Shown here in pieces: positions 24,620 through 32,749 of a stretch of DNA of 44,908 bases (positions are counted from its first letter, which is position 1; each line of letters starts with the position of its first letter). The stretch spans positions 1-44,908 of the forward strand of contig NZ_MTKN01000068.1 in NCBI RefSeq assembly GCF_001975825.1. The letters are read 5' to 3'. Below the pieces are notes generated by a model. That model did not search any database, was not told the DNA's origin, and saw only the letters and a program-made list of their open reading frames with translations. Source of the DNA: [Flexibacter] sp. ATCC 35208. GTDB lineage: Bacteria > Bacteroidota > Bacteroidia > Chitinophagales > Chitinophagaceae. A program made the position numbers and the translations under genes.

Positions 24620-25572
24620 TGCAGTTGGATATTATCTGAAGTAAATATTTTATTCTGGTTGTCGATAATGATACAGGCAATCTGTTTAATCTGGTTAATC
24701 ATATTCAGACCGGCCCTGATGCCCATGATCATTACGGGTGTGGCCATGGCATCGGCTATTTCAGCATTGGTGCTGATAATGGATACACTTTTGATGCCTG
24801 TGACAGGTAGTCCTGTTTTCGGATCAATGGTATGTGAATACTTTTTCCCTTTTATGATTACATATTTTTCATAATTGCCGGAGGTAGCAATTGCCTGATC
24901 AGAGATGTTGAGATAAGAGAAGGGATGGAGTGTGCTATCGGGATCTGCAATACCTACGGTCCAGGGGGTACCATCCGGTTGTGTGCCCCAGGCAGTCAGA
25001 TCCCCTGCTGCATTGACGATACCGCTGTATACACCTCTCTGGCGCAACAATTGCTTCGCGCATTCTGCGGCATACCCTTTTCCTATACCCCCAAAACCAA
25101 TACGCATGCCCTTCTTTAGTAGCATGACTTCATTTGTTTCAGGGTTGACCCATATATTCCGGTAATCGATCAGCTTAACCATTTCCCGGGCAGTATCCGG
25201 ATCGGGTAATGTAGTCATTTGCTGATCGAAATTCCACAGACTTTTATCTACAGATCCGTAACTCAGGTCAAAGGCACCTTGTGTAATACGGGAGATTTTT
25301 GCTGCCCGCAAAATTAATTCGCAGACTTCCCTATCTACTGTTACAGGCTGGATACCGGCATACCGGTTGATCATGGATGTCTGACTTTCTTCATTAAAGG
25401 TGGTGAGCAGGCGTTCAATACGACGTATTTCTTCAATGGCAGCATGGATGTGTGCCGAGGCTTTTTGCTCATTTTCGCATACAACCGTCAGCTCGAAACG
25501 ATTGCCCATGAGTTTCAGTACCTTTCTGTATACCTTTTCTGTCAGGCATACAACATCATTTTCCTGTAGCAT
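24616..25572 (-). CDS. apbE: ApbE-like FAD:protein FMN transferase
   Basis: A 318-residue ApbE protein from ATG 25572 (MLQENDVVCLTEKVYRKVLK); an in-frame ATG at 25599 adds nine residues. Core motifs are RIERLLTTFNEESQTSMINR, GGIGKGYAAECAKQLL, NAAGDLTAWG and the metal/FAD region SHTIDPKTGLPVTGI. ApbE enzymes attach FMN to Thr/Ser of target proteins outside the cytosol. No signal peptide or lipobox is visible here, so its export route or a cytosolic location is unclear. It overlaps the thioredoxin gene by 17 bp and is coupled to DUF4266. Confidence 0.9.
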   Translation of the reverse strand: MLQENDVVCLTEKVYRKVLKLMGNRFELTVVCENEQKASAHIHAAIEEIRRIERLLTTFNEESQTSMINRYAGIQPVTVDREVCELILRAAKISRITQGAFDLSYGSVDKSLWNFDQQMTTLPDPDTAREMVKLIDYRNIWVNPETNEVMLLKKGMRIGFGGIGKGYAAECAKQLLRQRGVYSGIVNAAGDLTAWGTQPDGTPWTVGIADPDSTLHPFSYLNISDQAIATSGNYEKYVIIKGKKYSHTIDPKTGLPVTGIKSVSIISTNAEIADAMATPVMIMGIRAGLNMINQIKQIACIIIDNQNKIFTSDNIQLQ

Positions 25573-25999
25573 GGAAGGTGTTTTTAAGCTGATCGACAAA
25601 ACCTTCTGGTGTAGTATTGGGAATCCCTTCCCAGGTCTTTAATACCTTGCCATTTTCATCGAGTAACAGTGTGTAAGGAAAATGGCCTTCTGGATTATAT
25701 TTGTCCGCCAGGCTATCATTTCGCTTTTGTTGTTCCTTACTTAACTGATTCTTTTTTGAACGGGGGAAATCTGCATTAAGTAATACTAATTGCTGATCGG
25801 CAAAGGTTAGAAAGGCAGTATTATTAAAAAATTCATTTTTAAGGCGGATACATGGACCACACCAGTCAGATCCCGAAAAGTTTAATAGAATCAGGTGGTG
25901 ATTGTTCACGGCTGTCTGTCTGGCCTTTTCAAAATCTGTTTCCCACACGGGGGTGGTAAATGTCCATAGGCATGACAATGCAATTAGCAGTACTTTCAT
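25556..25999 (-). CDS. Exported thioredoxin-like protein
   Basis: A 147-residue thioredoxin-fold protein with an N-terminal signal (MKVLLIALSCLWTFTTPVW). The active site is SDWCGPC (Cys47, Cys50), followed by IRLKNEFFNNTAFLTFADQ; the cis-Pro is in GHFPYTLLLDENG. The insertion NQLSKEQQKRNDSLADKY marks the periplasmic thioredoxin_7-like group. It is the first gene of the ApbE-DUF4266-DUF3570 operon, and may keep the cysteines of DUF4266 or another partner reduced. A shared 22-bp motif lies about 180 bp upstream. Confidence 0.88.
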   Translation of the reverse strand: MKVLLIALSCLWTFTTPVWETDFEKARQTAVNNHHLILLNFSGSDWCGPCIRLKNEFFNNTAFLTFADQQLVLLNADFPRSKKNQLSKEQQKRNDSLADKYNPEGHFPYTLLLDENGKVLKTWEGIPNTTPEGFVDQLKNTFHATGK

Positions 26000-26167
26000 A
26001 TTATTAGTGCCATTTTGCTTCCTTATCTGATGGCAATACGAAGTAAACAGATATGGTGTGAAAAGGTTGTTAAAGTCTTGATTTTAAGGTAATTTTAAGA
26101 AATTTATTTTTAGAATATGAGGGATTGTTTTGTAAGCTGTGAATAGCTGACAATCAGGGGGGATTTT

Positions 26168-26203
26168 GCAAAGGTGAGGGGGAATTCTGTAGAGATTCTG
26201 GAA
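26168..26203 (-). promoter_or_regulatory. Shared 22-bp motif upstream of the thioredoxin-ApbE operon
   Basis: GAATTCTGTAGAGATTC (26182-26198) lies inside GGGG.ATTCTGTAGAGAT.CTG, also found at 31327-31349. On the minus strand both copies run into CCCCTC and then TTTGC, resembling a -7 element. The arms differ in a compensatory way (GAAT/ATTC here, GTAT/ATAC there). Confidence 0.45.
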
Positions 26204-26255
26204 ATTCTTTTATATATAGGAAAATAGGAACCCGGTTGGGATGATATTATAATCA

Positions 26256-27185
26256 TTACTGCCTGAACGACTCCCGAAATGCCAGCGGTGACATCCCCGT
26301 TTTTACTTTGAAAATTCTACTGAAAGACTGCGGGTGCTCAAACCCCAGTTCATAAGCAATCTCACTAACTGACAATGTTGTTGTTGATATCCGTTCTCTT
26401 GCCACTGCAATCAATTTATCCTGAATATGCTGCTGGGTATTCCGCCCTGTTGCTATTGTCAACAATGTACTGAGATAATTACGGGAAAGATGCAATTGGT
26501 CGGCGATCTGCTGTACCGTTGGCACACCGGAACTGAGAAGTTTTGTACTGGAAAACGCTTCTTTCAGCAGATCGTCTAATCGTTCAAGCACCTGGTGATT
26601 CGCTATCTTACGTGTCAGGAACTGTCTGTGATAAAAGCGGTCGGCGTAGTTGAGTAAAGCCTCTACATGGTTGATAATAATATGCTGACTAAACTGATCC
26701 ATATTCGCCTGATATTCCTGCCGGATATTTTGAAGAATGCTTACGATGGTCGCTTCTTCCTTGTCAGATAAGAACAATGCTTCGTTTACTGAATAGTCAA
26801 AGTAATCATATCTTTTGATACCTTTTGCCAGTGAGGTATGCCAGAGAAAGTCAGGATGGATCAGGAGCATCCATCCCTTTACTTCATTGCTGTCACCTGC
26901 CGCATCCTGCCCCATGCCAAATACCTGTCCGGGAGCCATGAAATAGAGAACGCCTTCGTCAAAATCATAGCGGTGTTGTCCGTATTTCAGATTCAGATTG
27001 AAATTCCGTTTGAGCGCGATCACATAAAAGTCAAATACCATGGATTTGGAGACTTCCAGAAACTCTGCATTGACAGCTGTCAATGCCAGCACACTGATCG
27101 ATGGGTGCATGGGCGGCGGAAATTTTCTGAGTCGATGCAGTTCGCTGATGGAATGGATGCGAACAGGTGATGTGTTTTTCATCAT
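26256..27185 (-). CDS. AraC-family transcriptional regulator
   Basis: A 309-residue regulator with the AraC DNA-binding domain in its last 100 residues: TVQQIADQLHLSRNYLSTLL and LSVSEIAYELGFEHPQSFSR, then IFKVKTGMSPLAFRESFRQ. The N-terminal part is a cupin-like sensing domain (RYDFDEGVLYFMAPGQVFGM). This type often controls oxidoreductase or small-molecule genes in Bacteroidota. It follows the SnoaL-like gene on the same strand with a 90-bp gap. It is upstream of the thioredoxin operon by 256 bp. Confidence 0.9.
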   Translation of the reverse strand: MMKNTSPVRIHSISELHRLRKFPPPMHPSISVLALTAVNAEFLEVSKSMVFDFYVIALKRNFNLNLKYGQHRYDFDEGVLYFMAPGQVFGMGQDAAGDSNEVKGWMLLIHPDFLWHTSLAKGIKRYDYFDYSVNEALFLSDKEEATIVSILQNIRQEYQANMDQFSQHIIINHVEALLNYADRFYHRQFLTRKIANHQVLERLDDLLKEAFSSTKLLSSGVPTVQQIADQLHLSRNYLSTLLTIATGRNTQQHIQDKLIAVARERISTTTLSVSEIAYELGFEHPQSFSRIFKVKTGMSPLAFRESFRQ

Positions 27186-27274
27186 TTAAAGCTACGTAGT
27201 TTAACGGCTTTTAAATTTGTTACAGGCAGGAAGGTTCATGTCCTTTCTGTATACCCAGAGGATGCCCATCCCTA

Positions 27275-27685
27275 TCAATGGCCTTTCAACTTCCCTAACG
27301 CCATCCCCATATTACTCTGTACCCAATGCTCTGCATACTTTCCATCTTCTATCCTGATAATTTCAATTGCTTCAAAGCTAATCGGCTCACCTGTTGCTGC
27401 GATCCCGAATAAATCCCCGCTATGGGTACCGCTAATCAGCTTATGGGTAACCACCAGATCATTCTCTGCAATCTGCCTTAATTTAGTCACTTTTATATTT
27501 GATAACCCCGCATGCAGTGCATTCAAAAAGTGATGAAAACTATCTTTTCCATTTGGCATACCCGATTGAGCTGCATGGTTAATCACCTGGTCAGATACGA
27601 GTTCATCCATCGCAACAGTGTTATTTTGCTCAATACAAACAGTGTCAAAATGGGAGATGAGTGCCTTGTTTTTTTCTACATTCAT
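27275..27685 (-). CDS. SnoaL-like ester cyclase / polyketide-cyclase-fold protein
   Basis: A 136-residue protein with the SnoaL/NTF2-like pattern: MDELVSDQVINHAAQSGMPN, then GKDSFHHFLNALHAGLSNIK, VVTHKLISGTHSGDLFGIA, and ISFEAIEIIRIEDGKYAEHW. Proteins of this ester-cyclase group are common next to AraC regulators but mostly lack assigned substrates. The start is ATG 27685. Confidence 0.8.
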   Translation of the reverse strand: MNVEKNKALISHFDTVCIEQNNTVAMDELVSDQVINHAAQSGMPNGKDSFHHFLNALHAGLSNIKVTKLRQIAENDLVVTHKLISGTHSGDLFGIAATGEPISFEAIEIIRIEDGKYAEHWVQSNMGMALGKLKGH

Positions 27686-27782
27686 GATTGTGATATTTGA
27701 TTACAAAGGTCCGGTTCAGCCAGTAGAGGGACATAACCGGATGTAAGGAGTTTGTAACCGGATGTATGAATGTAATAAAAAC

Positions 27783-27816
27783 AACAAAGGCGGTCTCACC
27801 TGAGACCGCCTTTGTT
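27783..27816 (-). terminator. Terminator of the beta-barrel gene
   Basis: AAAGGCGGTCTCA/TGAGACCGCCTTT, extended to 16 bp (27783-27798/27801-27816), lies 16 bp after the stop of the 27832-28506 gene. On the minus strand it is followed by TTGTTTTTATT. Confidence 0.8.
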
Positions 27817-27831
27817 TACAATAGCTATTTA

Positions 27832-28506
27832 TCAGAAACCGCCGAAGCTAATTCCCACTGTATATGCCTTTACAGCATAAGTATTATTGGATTTGAATAT
27901 ATTGTTCAGTGCATAAGTGCCAAACAAGGCATAGTTGCCCCAACCAATCCTCGCTGTACCTGCAAACCGGATGGTATTAAACCAGTACTTGCTGCTTTCC
28001 ACTTCTGTAACGTTGTGGCCTGTCTGGTTATTGACTAAACGTGTATGTGCATTCAGCAGATAACCGGTTTTTACACCTACAGCCACTTTGAAACCTTTGT
28101 TGAGATTGTCCTGGCGTTGATGAAAACGCAGTTCCAACGGAATTTCAAGGTAAGTAGTCGCCATCTTGGAATGCTTGTAATTATCTGATGCCGTTCTGGA
28201 TGGTGATGTCGTATTGGTGATATCGATCTTTTCTTTACTAAAGTAATAATGATCAGAACCTATTCCCAAACCGGCACCGAGACTGAATTTACTTTCGCTC
28301 AAAGGAATATCATACATGAGCGCGACATTGAGGGTTCTGTTAAAGCCCATATGAAGGGAAGAGGCACCGGTACCGTTCATATTCACATAACCAGCCTGGA
28401 TAACCAGGTAATCTGCTGATTTCGCAACAGCACTCTTCAGTGAGCTTTGGGCGAAGGTTGTGTATGAAATACTGAGTAACCCAAATGCTAAGATGATTTT
28501 CTTCAT
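27832..28506 (-). CDS. Outer-membrane beta-barrel protein (PorT/OMP_b-brl-like)
   Basis: A 224-residue protein with signal peptide MKKIILAFGLLSISYTTFAQ and an eight-strand-type barrel pattern: alternating strands such as YLVIQAGYVNMN, FSLGAGLGIGSDHYYF, TYLEIPLELRFHQ, FKVAVGVKTGYLLN, ending TVGISFGGF. YLEIPLELRF is typical of the OMP_b-brl_2 group. Function unknown. It is a single-gene unit with its own terminator. Confidence 0.85.
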   Translation of the reverse strand: MKKIILAFGLLSISYTTFAQSSLKSAVAKSADYLVIQAGYVNMNGTGASSLHMGFNRTLNVALMYDIPLSESKFSLGAGLGIGSDHYYFSKEKIDITNTTSPSRTASDNYKHSKMATTYLEIPLELRFHQRQDNLNKGFKVAVGVKTGYLLNAHTRLVNNQTGHNVTEVESSKYWFNTIRFAGTARIGWGNYALFGTYALNNIFKSNNTYAVKAYTVGISFGGF

Positions 28507-28938
28507 GTTTAAGTATTAGTCGATTGTATTTGCCTCAAGCAGGTGTTTGAGACGCCGAAGATAGAATTTATTGAAGAGTTAACCAATAGGTGCCCTCAAC
28601 CCGGGAAGAAATCTCTGGTTAGCGGCGACAAATGTTCATGCTGCACCAGTGTATTGGTCGGGGTAACCCCCAATTTTGCAGATAAAATGCGTGGTCCGAC
28701 AGAATGGATTTTCAGGATTTGTAGTATGGATGGGTCCAGTAAGCCCCAATTGGGTAAGGCCATCCGCATTTCTGCAAAAACCGGCGCATGGCTTGCAGGA
28801 CATGGCATACATGATGATGGTTTTGCCGAAAGATCTGCCGGACAGTACATTTTAGGAAATTGATATAGAAATGTTAAAATTTATCAACTTGCAAAAATTA
28901 AGAGCTTTGAGCGTCCTTTCGGTAAGTGTTATGTGTTG
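28507..28938. other. Intergenic stretch with unassigned ORFs
   Basis: Overlapping open frames exist on both strands (plus 28543-28863, 106 codons; minus 28596-28850, 84 codons). Neither shows a recognisable motif, signal peptide or sensible partner. The plus ORF has a CSCC cluster (SGDKCSCCTSVLV). I cannot decide whether either is real; this could be a decayed gene. Confidence 0.3.
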
Positions 28939-28997
28939 GCAAAGGATAATTAAAGGTATTATGGCAGCTATCCTTTGCTATAAAGAAAATTATCCTT
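28939..28997 (-). terminator. Alternative hairpins after the OMP_b-brl receptor gene
   Basis: GCAAAGGATA (28939-28948) pairs perfectly with TATCCTTTGC (28969-28978), and the overlapping AAGGATAATT (28942-28951) pairs perfectly with AATTATCCTT (28988-28997), which covers the receptor stop codon. The two structures exclude each other. One is probably the transcript terminator. Confidence 0.5.
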
Positions 28998-31293
28998 ACA
29001 TGGTAGGAGGGTTATTTAAATAATCCTCCCCGTGCTCCTTCTCTTTCTTGAATTGCAGCTTTCCAAACTTGTAGGTCATACTGATCCCGAATGAACGATA
29101 AGGCACCATACGCAGGTAAGTACCAGTGTAGTTCGATGTACTGAGCGTTGTGAGCTGACGGATGTACTGATTAAAAGGATTTGTGGCTGTCAGACCAATG
29201 CTGGCGTTCTTGTGCCAGAAAAGCTTTCTGAAAGCCACTGTATAATTGATTACCTGCGGTACACGTCCCTGAATGCTGTTCCAGGCAGAACGATATTCGC
29301 CAAAGGCTTCGGCTACGAGGTCTTTTGGGAAGGAATAGGCCGCGTTTACATTCAGGCGCCAGCTGAGGCCATCGGTTTTATTGCCATTATCCAGGTGATT
29401 CACCACGTGCTTGTTGATCACCATCAGGTTCTCCCGGATATTCAGGTGCTTTGTAAGGGGCAGAGAGCTGGTGAGGATCAGGCCTGTATTGTATTCTTCA
29501 CCTATGTTTTGGCGGGTGGTGACGGTAACATCTTTATAAATTGAATCACCAATCGCGTAGGTAGCATAGTAGGCGGTATAGGTCTTGAGGTCATTGGTAT
29601 TGATCCTTTCCATAATTCCTACATAAATGTTGCCCCCTGATTTGAAATTGCGGCTATAACCCAGTTCTGTATTATTGCCTATTTCTGGTTTCAGGTAAGG
29701 ATTCCCCATGGTAATATTGTAAGGATCGCTCAAATTGACAAAGGGGTTTAGTTCCTTGTCAGGGCGTTCTATACGGCGGGTGAAGGCCAGTTTGATGCTT
29801 TGATCTTCGCCTATTTTACGTGAGATATTTACAGCAGGCAGGAATTCACCATAAGAAGGGATATTGCCCATGACGATAGTGGTGTATTCATACCGGCCAC
29901 CGGCTACCACATCATAGTTATGGAAGAGAGAGAACTTAGCAGAAATATATGCGGCGTAGATGTTCATTTTGTAGTCGAATACATATGACTGCGTTGTATC
30001 CGGGATAGAAGTGGCTGTGTTGTTGAAATGATGGAGGATCACTTTGGCGCCACTTTCGAAGGATAAGTGCTGATTAACCTGGTGCGAATAATCTACGGAG
30101 AAGTTATGTTGTAAGTCAAGACCGGGGGTCCAGCTATGTGTTTCACCCTGTACAAAACTGGTATATGGACTACCGCTACTGCCACTGTAGAGGAAGTAGA
30201 GTTCTCTGCCTTCTTTTTTAAATTGTTTGCGATAGCCGAGGTTCCAGTCCAGAGAGCCGGTGTGGTTACGGGTATCGGAGGTGAAGTAGATATCACCGGG
30301 TTGCTGGTAAGTGCTGGCAATGGAGCGGTTACCGAAGTAACTATAGGAAAGACCACCGGTCAGGTTGCCATGGTCAAAGCCAAAGCCTGTCTGGTAGGCT
30401 TTTCTGCTAAAGTCGGTATTTGTTTCCTGCGTCATCTTCGTTTTAGTATCGAAGGTGTAGCGGGTGCGGGTAGAAGGGGTGTGGGACGTGAGTTGTTCGT
30501 TGCCGCTGAAGAATACATTCATCCCGAATTTATTCTTCCTGAAGTTCAGGTTTACAGCGCCGTTTTCCAGCCGGGTGCCTGCGCTGAGGGAGACGTTGCC
30601 ATTCATACCCTGCATAGGGTTGTCTTTCAGGATGATGTTGATGATGCCGCCTGTGCCCTGTGCATCGTACTTTGCACCGGGGCTGGTGATGGCTTCAATG
30701 CTTTTGATCTGACTGGCGGGAATGGCGGCCAGAGCGTCGGCCAGACTGTTGCCAAACATGGAAGAGGGTTTCCCATTGATGAGGAAACGGATGTTTGAAT
30801 TACCCTGTAGTTCTACATTGCCATCGATATCGACAGTGACCTGTGGTACCTTTTTGAGTACATCGGTGGCCACGCCGCCCTGTGAGGTGATGTCTGTAGC
30901 TACGTTGTAAACGATGCGGTCGGTTTTGTTTTCGATAGTAGGGGCGCGGGAAGTGACCACTACCTCATTGAGGGATTTGCCGCCAGCGACCATGTATATA
31001 GTGCCCAGATCCAGGGGAGCATTGATGCCTTTTAGTTCCTGACGGGTATAGCCGATGAAATCAATGGTCAGGTTATATTTCCCTTTTTTCAGGTTGTTGA
31101 CTTCAAAGGCTCCCTGGTCGTTGGCGACGGTGCCATTGATGGTTTTACCAGTGGTTGGGTCATTTATAATAATGGTAGCGTAGGCTACTGGTTGGTGATT
31201 GTCTTTGTTCTGGACAAGGCCTTTTATTTTATTTTGTCCTGATGAATAAGTCCATTCTAATAGTAAGATTGCTAAGACCAGCGATAACTTCAT
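28996..31293 (-). CDS. TonB-dependent receptor-like outer-membrane protein (OMP_b-brl_3)
   Basis: A 765-residue outer-membrane protein from ATG 31293 (MKLSLVLAILLLEWTYSSGQ); an upstream TTG at 31320 is rejected. Domains in order are signal peptide, a CarboxypepD_reg-like domain (NKIKGLVQNKDNHQPVAYAT, residues about 21-105), a TonB plug-like domain (VVVTSRAPTIENKTDRIVYN; GNSNIRFLINGKPSSMFGN; PGAKYDAQGTGGIINIILKD) and the barrel with AFTRRIERPDKELNPF. No SusD partner is nearby, so this is not a glycan PUL. The substrate is unknown. The shared 22-bp motif lies 38 bp before the start. Confidence 0.88.
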   Translation of the reverse strand: MKLSLVLAILLLEWTYSSGQNKIKGLVQNKDNHQPVAYATIIINDPTTGKTINGTVANDQGAFEVNNLKKGKYNLTIDFIGYTRQELKGINAPLDLGTIYMVAGGKSLNEVVVTSRAPTIENKTDRIVYNVATDITSQGGVATDVLKKVPQVTVDIDGNVELQGNSNIRFLINGKPSSMFGNSLADALAAIPASQIKSIEAITSPGAKYDAQGTGGIINIILKDNPMQGMNGNVSLSAGTRLENGAVNLNFRKNKFGMNVFFSGNEQLTSHTPSTRTRYTFDTKTKMTQETNTDFSRKAYQTGFGFDHGNLTGGLSYSYFGNRSIASTYQQPGDIYFTSDTRNHTGSLDWNLGYRKQFKKEGRELYFLYSGSSGSPYTSFVQGETHSWTPGLDLQHNFSVDYSHQVNQHLSFESGAKVILHHFNNTATSIPDTTQSYVFDYKMNIYAAYISAKFSLFHNYDVVAGGRYEYTTIVMGNIPSYGEFLPAVNISRKIGEDQSIKLAFTRRIERPDKELNPFVNLSDPYNITMGNPYLKPEIGNNTELGYSRNFKSGGNIYVGIMERINTNDLKTYTAYYATYAIGDSIYKDVTVTTRQNIGEEYNTGLILTSSLPLTKHLNIRENLMVINKHVVNHLDNGNKTDGLSWRLNVNAAYSFPKDLVAEAFGEYRSAWNSIQGRVPQVINYTVAFRKLFWHKNASIGLTATNPFNQYIRQLTTLSTSNYTGTYLRMVPYRSFGISMTYKFGKLQFKKEKEHGEDYLNNPPTM

Positions 31294-31317
31294 ATGCACA
31301 TTTTGAATTTGCTGGGG

Positions 31318-31349
31318 CAAACTTAGAGGGGTATTCTGTAGAGATACTG
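31318..31349 (-). promoter_or_regulatory. Shared 22-bp motif and -7 box before the OMP_b-brl receptor
   Basis: GTATTCTGTAGAGATAC (31331-31347) within GGGGTATTCTGTAGAGATACTG matches the motif at 26178-26200 at 20 of 22 positions. On the minus strand it is followed by CCCCTC and TAAGTTTG (31325-31318), which fits TAnnTTTG. The receptor ATG is 25 bp further. Confidence 0.5.
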
Positions 31350-31428
31350 TATTGTTTGAAAATTGTTAAATTGACAGGTTTTATTTTGGTTTCAGTCCCA
31401 AAGGTGTTACTATAGTAAGGATGGCGAC

Positions 31429-31878
31429 CTATTTTTCCCAATAATCCGGCGGCAGCAGCACTTGCCCATATTTATTCGAAATGGCTTCCAGTTTGCTGAT
31501 ATCTCCGTGGGTGGCCTCCGCTTCTTCAAAAAACTCATCCAATCCGCCGGGAACGACTGTGCACCAGAGGCGGGCTAATTTATCCGATTTGTTTTTAAAG
31601 TTATGTACTGCTCCGCCTTTGGGAATGACGATTGTGGTTCCTGTAGCAGCGGTCACAGTGCCATTTGCAGTGGTAAATTCGACTTCTCCTTCCAGTACAT
31701 GGAATGATTCATGGAAGTCTTTATGCGCATGTGGGTTAGGGCCTCCACCGGGAGGAACGACCATTTCTATGACTGCATATTCATGGTTGGTATCCTTGCT
31801 GGAGATAACGATACGGTAGCTACCGCCCATGATGGAGAGCGTTTTGCCGGATTGGGGGGAGATGAGTGTAGGTTCCAT
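31429..31878 (-). CDS. Cupin-domain protein
   Basis: A 149-residue single-cupin protein from ATG 31878 (MEPTLISPQSGKTLSIMGGS). Cupin motif 1 is PNPHAHKDFHESFHVLEGEV with its two-His-plus-Glu metal ligands, and motif 2 is IPKGGAVHNFKNKS. Single cupins of this kind are often dioxygenases, isomerases or binding proteins; the reaction is not evident. An upstream in-frame ATG at 31902 is less likely. It stands alone upstream of the receptor gene, separated by about 136 bp. Confidence 0.85.
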   Translation of the reverse strand: MEPTLISPQSGKTLSIMGGSYRIVISSKDTNHEYAVIEMVVPPGGGPNPHAHKDFHESFHVLEGEVEFTTANGTVTAATGTTIVIPKGGAVHNFKNKSDKLARLWCTVVPGGLDEFFEEAEATHGDISKLEAISNKYGQVLLPPDYWEK

Positions 31879-31963
31879 ATTATATAAAGAAGGTATGAAC
31901 AATTTTATGTAAGCTATGTTATTTTATCCGAGTTTCCTCAGGATTCATTACACAATATAATAA

Positions 31964-32284
31964 CCAAAACATGTCCACACTACATGCAATCGCATCCGTA
32001 GCGATGGTTATCTGCGACAACGTCATGGTGATAACTGGCTGGCGGTGGGTGATGCCGCGTTTGCGTATGACCCGGTTTCTTCGCATGGCATTATTTCAGC
32101 GATGGAAAGCGGATATTATGCCGGACATGCAATTGCAGATCATTTGAATGTTAATCCTGATGCATTGAATGCGTACGATTATGTGATCAGTCAGGCTTTT
32201 TCAGTGTATATGGACATGCATGCTGCCCACTATGCGATGGAAGGCCGTTGGCGTGATCGTACATTTTGGGCAAGGAGAGGGTAG
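31964..32284 (+). pseudogene. C-terminal remnant of an FAD-dependent oxidoreductase/halogenase-like protein
   Basis: An open frame without a usable start reads IRSDGYLRQRHGDNWLAVGD, then AAFAYDPVSSHGIISAMESG. The GDAA...DP....GI block is the second FAD-binding motif of group-A flavin monooxygenases, flavin halogenases and LodB/GoxB-like maturases. The N-terminal two thirds, including the GxGxxG dinucleotide site, are missing. A GTG at 32045 could give an 80-residue peptide, but it would be functionless. So this is a 5'-truncated relic. Confidence 0.75.
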
Positions 32285-32285
32285 C

Positions 32286-32749
32286 TTATTGCATGTATTC
32301 TTTTTTTATGCCCAGTTTTTTCATTTTTGATTTTAATGTAGATGGTGGCAGATTGAGTATTTCGGCAGCAGCACCCGGGCCCCATATTCTGCCATTGCAT
32401 TTTTTAATATGGTGATGATATAATCCCTTTCATTTTCGGCGATGGTTTTTATCACTGATTCTTCCGTGTGTTTTTTTTTCTGTTGTTCAAGGAAGAGGGT
32501 ACCGGTGTCAGCTCTTTCAAAAATGCCGGTTCTCTTTTCATGGGCGCCGGTAAATGCACCTTTTTCGTGACCGAATAATTCTGATTCGATCAGGGATGCC
32601 GGTAATGCAGCGCAGTTGAGTTTTATAAATGGCTTTCCTTTCCGGAGAGATAGGTTATGGATGCTACTGGCAATCTTTTCTTTGCCAGTGCCGGTTTCGC
32701 CTAATATTAATACGGAAGGCCGTATCTTATTTTGATACGGCCTCTCCAT
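32286..32749 (-). pseudogene. Sigma-54-dependent activator remnant (AAA+ and Fis helix-turn-helix pieces)
   Basis: Read on the minus strand: SVLILGETGTGKEKIASSIH (Walker A), LNCAALPASLIESELFGHEK and GAFTGA (sigma-54 loop) are intact. After GTLFL the sequence jumps to QQKKKHTEESVIKTIAENER, so most of the AAA+ domain is deleted. A one-base loss in the A-run at 32400-32405 then shifts frame; in the next frame the Fis-type end reads GRIWGPGAAAEILNLPPSTL and KSKMKKLGIKK, stopping at 32286. The 5' part (receiver or GAF domain) is also missing. Three separate lesions make it a clear pseudogene. Confidence 0.85.
32717..32743 (-). terminator. Hairpin after the 250-residue secreted protein gene
   Basis: AGGCCGTATC/GATACGGCCT (32717-32726/32734-32743), 7-nt loop, 5 bp after the stop codon at 32749-32751. 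No U-tract follows. It forms the junction with the sigma-54 remnant. Confidence 0.45.

Noticed and set aside
30136..30798. 220-codon plus-strand ORF
   Set aside because: It lies antisense inside the OMP_b-brl receptor gene and shows no protein-like motif; it is a shadow of the receptor's codon use.
28996..31293. SusC/SusD glycan utilisation locus
   Set aside because: No SusD-like lipoprotein or glycoside hydrolase lies near either large receptor; both belong to the OMP_b-brl_3 type.
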